NCBI GenBank assembly: GCA_046728155.1
Contig: JBKPDY010000012.1
Coordinates: 1-64,000 of the forward strand
From: CAWDLX01 sp046728155
GTDB taxonomy: Bacteria > Actinomycetota > Actinomycetes > Mycobacteriales > Micromonosporaceae
Length of the DNA: 64,000 nt
Reading direction: 5' to 3'
Shown: one piece after another, positions 58,074 through 64,000 of the stretch
Position numbering within the stretch: position 1 is the stretch's first letter
Layout of the letters: each line of letters begins with the position of its first letter
Program-made: the position numbers and the translations under genes
Notes under the pieces: model-generated
Databases searched by the model: none
What the model was told of the DNA's origin: nothing
What the model saw: the letters and a program-made list of their open reading frames with translations, nothing else

Positions 58074-59282
58074 ATGCGGATCGACATGAGACGAGTGGTC
58101 GCCGCCGGCGCTGTCGCCGCCGTGTTGCTCCCGATCAGCGCGTGCAGTGGTGGGCCGACGCCGACCACTCCGGCGGGTGACCATGCGGTGACCACCGCTC
58201 GCCCCGAGCCGACCAGACCGCCGGCCTCGACGGATCCGCCGCTGCGCACAGGCGAACGCTTCACCACCGTCGGATTGGCCCGACCGTTCACACCGGTGCC
58301 GCCACCCGGCGGAACGGACGAGTATCGTTGCTTCCTCGTCGATCCGCACATCACCCTGACGTCGTACCTCATGGGCAGCCAGTTCCTGCCGCAGAACGGC
58401 GCCATCGTGCATCACGCCATCCTCTACCGGGTCGACCAGTCGGATGTCGCCACGGCGAAGGCGGTAGACGCCCAGGAACCGGGCGACGGCTGGACGTGCT
58501 TCGGTGGTGACCGTGTGGGTAGCGCCGGCTCGGTCTTCGGCGGCGTCGGCGGGCAGAACGCCTGGGTCGGCTCGTGGGCTCCGGGCGCGCACGAGACGTT
58601 GCTCGGCGACAACCTCGGATACCAGCTCAAACCGGGTACGCAACTGGTGATGCAGATCCACTACAACCTGCTCGCGACCAGCGGCAGGCCGGGCGAAACG
58701 GATCAGACCAAGGTACGGCTTCGCCTGTCGACCGCGACGAACATCAAGCCGCTGCAGATCATGCTCGTCGCCGGCCCGATCGAACTGCCCTGCACGCCCG
58801 CGGAGTCCGGTCCGCTCTGCAACCGCGACGCGGCACTGGCCGACCTGGGGCACCGTTTCGGACCGGAGGCCATCGCGATCGTCAACGGGCTCAACCTTCT
58901 CTGCAACCGCGGACAGTCGCCGCAGCCCGGAAACACGCACAGCTGCACGATGCGCGTTCGACATGCCGGCACAATCTACGCCGTCGCGGGTCACATGCAC
59001 CTGCTGGGCCGGTCCATCTCGGTGACCCTGAACCCCGGCTCGACGAGTTCGAAGATCCTCCTCGACGTGGCGAACTTCAACTTCGACAACCAGGGCGCCC
59101 GTCCGCTCATCACACCGATCGCCGTGCGCGCCGGCGACGTGTTGCAAGTGACCTGCACGTATGAGGCGTCCCTGCGCGCCGAACTGCCCCAGTTGAGGAA
59201 CCTCAAGCCGCGGTACGTCATGTGGGGCGATGGAACCAGCGACGAGATGTGCCTCGGGATCGTGGCCTGGACGCCGAACTGA
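58074..59282 (+). CDS. Copper type II monooxygenase-like lipoprotein
   Basis: 402 residues from ATG 58074. Signal peptide with lipobox LPISAC, then a Pro/Thr-rich linker. The PHM/DBH-like tandem beta-domains are indicated by NGAIVHHAILYRV (CuA-type His-His), QLVMQIHYNL (third His), and AGHMHLLGRSISVTLN with C-terminal MWGDGTSDEMCLG (CuB His-x-His and Met). Ten or more Cys suggest disulfides outside the membrane. Such enzymes hydroxylate with ascorbate, O2 and copper; bacterial relatives are poorly studied. TACCGT 8 bases upstream could be a -10 box. Confidence 0.78.
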   Translation: MRIDMRRVVAAGAVAAVLLPISACSGGPTPTTPAGDHAVTTARPEPTRPPASTDPPLRTGERFTTVGLARPFTPVPPPGGTDEYRCFLVDPHITLTSYLMGSQFLPQNGAIVHHAILYRVDQSDVATAKAVDAQEPGDGWTCFGGDRVGSAGSVFGGVGGQNAWVGSWAPGAHETLLGDNLGYQLKPGTQLVMQIHYNLLATSGRPGETDQTKVRLRLSTATNIKPLQIMLVAGPIELPCTPAESGPLCNRDAALADLGHRFGPEAIAIVNGLNLLCNRGQSPQPGNTHSCTMRVRHAGTIYAVAGHMHLLGRSISVTLNPGSTSSKILLDVANFNFDNQGARPLITPIAVRAGDVLQVTCTYEASLRAELPQLRNLKPRYVMWGDGTSDEMCLGIVAWTPN

Positions 59283-59285
59283 GAG

Positions 59286-59654
59286 TCAACCGGCGGCGAG
59301 CCGGGCATCCAGCTCGGCGGCGCCGTCGACGAACCAGGTCTGTCGGCCGCGGTTGGACTCCCGGACCCAGTCCCGAAACGCGTTGCTTGCGGCAAGGTGG
59401 CCACTGATGTCACCGACCACGGCGAGCCGCAGCCGGTAATTGACCAGCTTCTGCACGATCGCGCCGGCCAGTCCGCTACTGAGTGTGAAGAACTTGGGGT
59501 CCAGCCGCGCCACCGGGACGACCACCAGATCGGCTCGCTGCGCCAGGGCGACCGCGATGAGCTCGACCGCCCCGGCCTCGTCGGCGAGCATCGGTCCGTC
59601 GACGCCGCAGTGCAGGAGCCGTACGCCGTGGACGGTGCTCACTGTGTCCGTCAC
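59286..59654 (-). CDS. DUF4180 protein
   Basis: 122 residues; GGGAGG precedes GTG 59654. SSGLAGAIVQKLVNYRLRLAVVGDISGHLAASNAFRDWVRESNRGRQTWFVDGAAELDARL is the conserved DUF4180 C-terminal pattern. Cytoplasmic, function unknown. Third gene of the NiCoT/MBL operon, 13 bases after the MBL-fold gene. Confidence 0.8.
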   Translation of the reverse strand: MTDTVSTVHGVRLLHCGVDGPMLADEAGAVELIAVALAQRADLVVVPVARLDPKFFTLSSGLAGAIVQKLVNYRLRLAVVGDISGHLAASNAFRDWVRESNRGRQTWFVDGAAELDARLAAG

Positions 59655-59667
59655 AATGCCTCCCGAT

Positions 59668-60231
59668 TCAGACGGGCGTCTCCGCATCCGGCCGGAACGG
59701 GCCCCCGTGCCCGGGAATCACAAGCGATGGTCGCAGCGCGAGGACCTTCTCGCGCGAGCGGGCGAGCTGGTTGCGATCGGGCGCGTACGGATCGTCGGCC
59801 GGCCCCTGCTTGGTCCACCACAGATGGGTCAGGATGATCAGGCCATCATCCGTCCACGCAAGGGTACTGATGTCCTCCGGCGAGTGTCCCGGTGTCGCGG
59901 CGAGCTGGATGGACGTGGAGAGTCGAACTCCGTCGGCGCCGCGGTCCTCCCACATGTCGCCGTGGTAGACCGCCCAGTGGTCGTGGTAGCGCGCATTGGG
60001 GAACAGCGCGGCGTTCAGGGTGTGGTCGGGGTGATGGTGACTGAAGACGACATCCGTCACCTGCTCGGGCGTGATGTCGAGCGGCACGAGCGGATCGAGG
60101 ATGAGGCGGCGATCGGCCACCATGCCAGGGTCCACGACGACAACCGTGTCCGATTCGCGCAGGAGCGTCACGGTGCTCGCCACCCGATCGCCGACATAGC
60201 CGGAAGTAAGTACGTGCAGGCTGCAGGTCAT
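59668..60231 (-). CDS. Metallo-beta-lactamase-fold hydrolase
   Basis: 187 residues from ATG 60231. Zinc motif HxHxDH in FSHHHPDHT, then His in AATPGHSPED, Asp/Thr-containing strand LAWTDDGLIILTHL and terminal His in VIPGHGGPF. Size and SGYVGDRVASTVTLLRESDTVVVVDPGM fit the small MBLAC1-like/glyoxalase II-like subgroup. Translationally coupled (ATGA) to the nickel/cobalt permease upstream. Substrate unknown; a role for its metal centre in Ni/Co context is speculative. Confidence 0.85.
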   Translation of the reverse strand: MTCSLHVLTSGYVGDRVASTVTLLRESDTVVVVDPGMVADRRLILDPLVPLDITPEQVTDVVFSHHHPDHTLNAALFPNARYHDHWAVYHGDMWEDRGADGVRLSTSIQLAATPGHSPEDISTLAWTDDGLIILTHLWWTKQGPADDPYAPDRNQLARSREKVLALRPSLVIPGHGGPFRPDAETPV

Positions 60232-61388
60232 CCCCGAGATTGTGCCACCAGCACCGGTGGTCGGTCCGGCTCCGCGGACGGGGCCAGCCGCGCCGACCAC
60301 CTCTGCTCGATCCGGCCGTACCGCCAGACCGCCAGGGCCACGACCCAGGTGACGACGAAGAGACCGACGATGACGTACCCGACGTAGTTCAGGTCGAGAC
60401 CACCGATCGCGGCGAGTGGTCCGGAATCGATGCCGAGCTTGTCGGTGGCGATCGAGATGAGCTCAACAGACCCGATGATGAGTGCCACCGCGACCGAGAG
60501 TCCGGTGATGGTGATGTTGTAGTAGATCTTGCGTACGGGCTTGGAGAAGGCCCAGCCGTACGCGAAGTTCATGAAGCAGCCGTCAATGGTGTCGAGCAGG
60601 CTCATCCCAGCCGCGAAGAGAATCGGCAGCGTCAGGATCGCGTACCACGGCAGGGCGAAGGCGGCTGCACCACCGGCGAGCACGAGTAGCGACACCTCGG
60701 TGGCCGTGTCGAAGCCGAGGCCGAAGAGCAGGCCGATCGGGTACATCTGCCACGGCTTGCGGACCGCCTTCGTGGCGCCGGCGAGGATCCGGTTCATGAA
60801 GCCGCGGTTGTTGAGGTGGTGCTCGAGGGTTTCCTCGTCGAAGCTGCCCTGCTTCATCCGACGGAAAACCTTGACGATGCCGATCAGCAAGACCAGATTG
60901 ATGATCCCGATCAGGCAGAGGAAGACCCCGGAGACCGTGGTCCCGATCAGGCCGGTGGTCTGCTGCAAGGACGAGGTGTCGCTCTCGACCTCACCGGCCA
61001 GCGCCCGGACGCCGACGCCGAGCAGCAGGCAGAGCACGAAGACGACACTGGAGTGCCCCAGTGAGAACCAGAACCCGATCGAGACGGGGCGCTGCTTGTG
61101 GGCCATCAACTTCCGGGTGGTGTTGTCGATCGCCGCGATGTGGTCGGCGTCGAAGGCGTGCCGCAAGCCCAGCGTGTATGCGGTCACGCCGAGGCCGATC
61201 CCGAAGACGCCGGCCACGCCGACGTGGTATGCCCGTGGCACGACGACGAGGATCAGGACGCCCCATCCGACGATGTGCAGGAGCCCGATGAAGCTCGCCA
61301 TGCCGGCGATGCTGGCCTTACCGCGCGGCCCGAGCACTTCCCGGATCGGGGCGTACGCGGCCGAGGGTGCCAGGGTGCCGGATGCCAT
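60228..61388 (-). CDS. Nickel/cobalt permease (NiCoT family)
   Basis: 386 residues from ATG 61388 (GGCGGAGGCG upstream); in-frame ATG 61439 is less likely. Eight membrane helices with the metal-selective helix II signature RHAFDADHIAAIDNTTRKL (HAxDADHI), plus LGHSSVVF, LGFDTATEVSLL and GMSLLDTIDGCFMNFAYGWAF, all diagnostic for HoxN/NixA/NicT. Imports Ni2+ or Co2+. Head of a three-gene operon with the MBL-fold and DUF4180 genes. A palindromic region with TATTAT upstream may be a metal-responsive operator. Confidence 0.95.
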   Translation of the reverse strand: MASGTLAPSAAYAPIREVLGPRGKASIAGMASFIGLLHIVGWGVLILVVVPRAYHVGVAGVFGIGLGVTAYTLGLRHAFDADHIAAIDNTTRKLMAHKQRPVSIGFWFSLGHSSVVFVLCLLLGVGVRALAGEVESDTSSLQQTTGLIGTTVSGVFLCLIGIINLVLLIGIVKVFRRMKQGSFDEETLEHHLNNRGFMNRILAGATKAVRKPWQMYPIGLLFGLGFDTATEVSLLVLAGGAAAFALPWYAILTLPILFAAGMSLLDTIDGCFMNFAYGWAFSKPVRKIYYNITITGLSVAVALIIGSVELISIATDKLGIDSGPLAAIGGLDLNYVGYVIVGLFVVTWVVALAVWRYGRIEQRWSARLAPSAEPDRPPVLVAQSRG

Positions 61389-61414
61389 GTCGCCTCCGCC
61401 GTTTGAGACCGAGT

Positions 61415-61441
61415 GGTTATTGCCCATAATATGCAGCAACC
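61415..61441 (-). promoter_or_regulatory. Candidate promoter/operator of the NiCoT gene
   Basis: On the minus strand the region reads GGTTGCTGCATATTATGGGCAATAACC: TATTAT as -10 box in the middle, flanked by an imperfect inverted repeat GGTTGC/GCAATAACC. Position would let a Nur- or NikR-like repressor block the promoter. Neither regulator is encoded nearby. Confidence 0.4.
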
Positions 61442-61651
61442 ACCCTCTGGAGGGAAGCGGATTCCCGGCGAGTGCGGGCGACGATCGCGTGCCCCGCCTG
61501 GGCCGTTACCGCGCGATCGCGGCACCATGAGGAGCGGCGGGGCCCCGGCGACGAGGAACGGATCCGGTATTCGCATCCATCGGCAGGGCTGGATCAAGAG
61601 CCTTAGCGAACGATCGTGGACAGCGCTCCGGGCGGACTACCATCGGGGCAC

Positions 61652-64000
61652 ATGGTCGCGGTGAGCGTAGGTGCCCGCAACGATCCAGGCACCCGTTCCG
61701 GCCCGGGGGGTGACGTTCGGGCCGCCGCGGCCGTACGGCCGGTCCGCGGAGGATTTGTGTGCGCGGTCGCCGTGCTCGCTCTCGTGTACGCGCTCGTACC
61801 CTCCGCCCGGACGGCAGTGCTGGGCGCGACGGCCGTGCTCGGAGCGGCCGCTGTGGCCTACGGGACCGGAGTGTTCCGACCACCCCGCTCGGGCCCATGG
61901 ATTCTCATTAGCATCGCGCTTCTGTTGGTGGGGGCGGCCGCCGTCTACATCAGCGCGACCGGCACCCACATGCAGGTGCACCCGAGCCCTGGAGGTGTTC
62001 TCTACCTCGTCAGCTACTTGCCGCTGGCCCTTGGACTGCTGGCCCTCGGGCGACCGGTCATTGGCTCGCGCGACTGGCCCACCGCGCTCGACACCATCGC
62101 GGTAACCCTTGCCGGAGCGTTGCTCGTCTGGATCCTGCTGGTGCGACCAGCCGTCATGACGATGCACATGATGGGCACGCAGAAGATCTCCGCAACCGTT
62201 ACCTGGGTCGGCTACATGGCCGTGATGGCCGCGTGCGCACGTCTGCTGATGCTGTGGCGAGGCAACGCGTCCGCGATCATCCTTTCGGTGGGCGTCGCCG
62301 CATATCTGGTCGCGGACTTCGTCTACGGACGGGCACTCATACACGTCGGGCCGATGTGGCCGATCGCCGTTGCAGCCGGCCTCATGACGCTCTACGGGCT
62401 CAGCGGCCTGGCCGCGCTACTGCCGAGCATGGCCCACATCGCCACCCGCTCGGTCGGCGATGCGAAGTACGAGATCGGCCCTGGCCAACTGGTCCTGCTG
62501 GCTATCGCGCTGCTGGTCGGGCCCAGCACGCTGCTTGTGGAAGCCACAGCGGGGCCGGTGACCACCGGAGTCGCCATCGCGCTTGTCGTCGGCGTCGTCG
62601 GTCTGCTCGTGTTGACGCGCCTGGCCCTTGGCGCACAGGCGTACCGTCGCCGGGGTGCTTCGACGGTGGCGCTGCGCAAGGCTCTGCGTTCGCTGGTGGT
62701 CGCCACCGCTGTCACCGAAGTGACCGCGTGTCTCACCAGCGCCTTGCGCGAGATGACACCGCGGGGGGCGGGTTCGCACGCCTCGGTGATCGAGCACGGG
62801 AAAGGCGGCGCGGCCGGGTCGGCGCCTGGCACCCGGACAACCCTTGTGCCGCAGGGGAGGAGGCACGGGGAACTGCTGGTACGGGTGGGAACCGAGGCGC
62901 TCCCGGTCAGCGGCTCTTACAAGATCATGTTCTCGGCACCGCTCCGGTTCCTGGTCGAGTACGCGGCGGGCCTGGAGGCGTTGGCCGAGCAGGCGGCGGC
63001 GGCGCTGGCCCGTATCGACCTGGTCGGCGCCCTGCGGGTTGAGGAGCGCGAACGCTACTTCCGGACGCTCGTCCTCACCAGTACGGACGCCACTTTGATC
63101 AGCCGGCACGGACGGATCGACTACGCAACGCCATCGGCGCGGGCGATGTTCGGCCGCGACGTTCGCGGGGCCGTCCTCGACGACGTGATCCGGCCAGCGT
63201 CCATTGTGGTCGGCGAACCTGGACAGTTCACTGTGGACGGTGAGAAAGGGCACGAGGCGACGATCCGCCGTCCCGACGGAGTGATCCGGACGGTGCAGGT
63301 CCAGCAGCGCGACCTCACTGGGGACCCGACCGTCAACGGGGTTGTGGTCACGGTGAGAGACGTGACCGCCGAACGGGAACTGCAGCGAAGCCTCGCCTAC
63401 CGCGCTTCGCATGACGCCTTGACCGGTCTCGCCAACGCCGACCAACTGCGTCAGCGCCTTCGAGTCGCCCGGGACTGCGCCGACGGGGGCCTATGCGCCG
63501 TCATCTTCGTCGACCTGGATGACTTCAAACAGGTCAACGACTCCTACGGACACGAGGTCGGCGACGGTCTCCTGGTCAACGTCGCCTATCGGATCCGGGC
63601 CCTCCTGCGGGGCGAAGATCTGGCAGCCCGTCTGGGCGGGGACGAGTTCGCGGCGCTGCTGCACGACGTACCCGACGAGGAGGCGGCCCGCCGCACCGCC
63701 CGTCGCATCGCGGACTCGCTGGCGCGGCCGGTCACGGTGGCGGGGGTCCTCGTCGACTGTGGAGCAAGCGTCGGCCTGGCACTCGCCCGGTCGCCGGCGG
63801 AGTTCGACTCCTTGTTACGGCGGGCCGACACCGCCCTCTACACGGCGAAGGAAGAAGGCAAGGGCCATTGGCGCGAGTACGAGGCCGGGATGATCAGCCC
63901 TATCCGGCGCCGCAACGACCTGCGGTTGGAGCTGGAGAACGCGATGCGCGATGACCGGCTCGCCCTGCATTACCAGCCCATCGTCGACCTCGCATCCGGG
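61652..64000 (+). CDS. Membrane GGDEF-EAL c-di-GMP protein (3' truncated by window)
   Basis: The frame is open from ATG 61652 to the window end (783 codons). Residues 30-330: about nine membrane helices (GFVCAVAVLALVYALVPS and following). A PAS-like segment spans ~470-570 (RYFRTLVLTSTDATLISRHGRIDYATPSARAMFG). GGDEF domain follows: SHDALTGLANADQLRQRL, VDLDDFKQVNDSYGHEVGD and RLGGDEFAALLHDV, with an intact active-site GGDEF, so cyclase activity is expected. The EAL domain starts at LRLELENAMRDDRLALHYQPIVDLASG and is cut off. TACCAT 8 bases before the ATG suggests a leaderless start. Confidence 0.92.
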   Translation, partial: MVAVSVGARNDPGTRSGPGGDVRAAAAVRPVRGGFVCAVAVLALVYALVPSARTAVLGATAVLGAAAVAYGTGVFRPPRSGPWILISIALLLVGAAAVYISATGTHMQVHPSPGGVLYLVSYLPLALGLLALGRPVIGSRDWPTALDTIAVTLAGALLVWILLVRPAVMTMHMMGTQKISATVTWVGYMAVMAACARLLMLWRGNASAIILSVGVAAYLVADFVYGRALIHVGPMWPIAVAAGLMTLYGLSGLAALLPSMAHIATRSVGDAKYEIGPGQLVLLAIALLVGPSTLLVEATAGPVTTGVAIALVVGVVGLLVLTRLALGAQAYRRRGASTVALRKALRSLVVATAVTEVTACLTSALREMTPRGAGSHASVIEHGKGGAAGSAPGTRTTLVPQGRRHGELLVRVGTEALPVSGSYKIMFSAPLRFLVEYAAGLEALAEQAAAALARIDLVGALRVEERERYFRTLVLTSTDATLISRHGRIDYATPSARAMFGRDVRGAVLDDVIRPASIVVGEPGQFTVDGEKGHEATIRRPDGVIRTVQVQQRDLTGDPTVNGVVVTVRDVTAERELQRSLAYRASHDALTGLANADQLRQRLRVARDCADGGLCAVIFVDLDDFKQVNDSYGHEVGDGLLVNVAYRIRALLRGEDLAARLGGDEFAALLHDVPDEEAARRTARRIADSLARPVTVAGVLVDCGASVGLALARSPAEFDSLLRRADTALYTAKEEGKGHWREYEAGMISPIRRRNDLRLELENAMRDDRLALHYQPIVDLASG

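Noticed and set aside
61389..61651. Cobalamin or NiCo riboswitch before the NiCoT gene
   Set aside because: No B12 box or four-way NiCo core recognised; the short palindromic promoter explains control better.

Overview
The window is GC-rich DNA (about 70% G+C) with GTG/ATG starts, many ATGA stop-start overlaps and many genes that look leaderless (a TAnnnT box just upstream of the start). Gene content fits a filamentous actinobacterium, most likely of the Micromonosporales: Gly-Cys-Val tRNA cluster, a CGAAC-type LexA box at dinB, WXG100-type proteins, KdpDE-like regulators, and actinobacterial PPOX, NiCoT and MMPL families. The species cannot be named from this. No phage, insertion sequence or CRISPR array was seen.

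Layout. 1-9.1 kb: flotillin C-terminus, a metallophosphoesterase gene broken by an in-frame TAG, a PPOX-type flavin protein, an FMN reductase/YczE operon divergent from a MarR gene, an MFS pump, a secreted TIGR03118 protein, dinB with a LexA box, and an ABC-2 permease remnant. 9.1-16.7 kb: a tightly overlapping cluster (CDP-alcohol phosphatidyltransferase, divergent from Zn-type dehydrogenase, 6-pyruvoyl-tetrahydropterin-synthase homologue, glycosyltransferase, methyltransferase, YbhN-like membrane protein, RibD-type reductase, membrane alkaline-phosphatase-superfamily enzyme). This is the best candidate here for an undescribed pathway: it reads like assembly of a pterin-derived, glycosylated, membrane-linked molecule. 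17.0-21.1 kb: a KimA-like potassium/APC transporter followed by a KdpD-like kinase without the usual N-terminal domain and a KdpE-like regulator. 21.1-24 kb: a truncated transglutaminase gene, a DUF2156 membrane protein, and a VapBC-type pair whose toxin lacks the first catalytic Asp. 24-33.7 kb: SpoU-type RNA methyltransferase, MFS, hydrolase, two small genes, a TetR/oxidoreductase pair with clear operators, a SIMPL-domain protein, a nitroreductase and an MMPL exporter. 33.7-36.8 kb: an aromatic-ring FAD monooxygenase and a decayed lutABC lactate operon.

36.9-48.2 kb: a complete sugar locus. A secreted GH114 endo-alpha-1,4-polygalactosaminidase-like enzyme lies beside a nine-gene operon (SIS isomerase/deaminase, ABC binding protein and two permeases, tagatose-6-P-kinase-like PfkB, class II aldolase, GH4 glycosidase, second PfkB kinase, amidohydrolase) divergent from a DeoR regulator. 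Together they suggest breakdown of alpha-linked (galactosamine-containing) galactosides to tagatose-type sugar phosphates and trioses.

48.5-64 kb: a second PIN/antitoxin pair, three tRNA genes, a PrmC-like methyltransferase, amidase, sirtuin, a two-gene WXG100/RTX/M91-protease locus that looks like a type VII-exported toxin, fumarylacetoacetase, an unknown 487-residue protein preceded by two tandem 77-bp repeats that each encode a coupled mini-ORF, a copper type II monooxygenase-like lipoprotein, a NiCoT nickel/cobalt permease operon with an MBL-fold hydrolase and DUF4180, and a GGDEF-EAL protein cut by the window end. Broken genes are unusually frequent: six clear or probable remnants in 64 kb.
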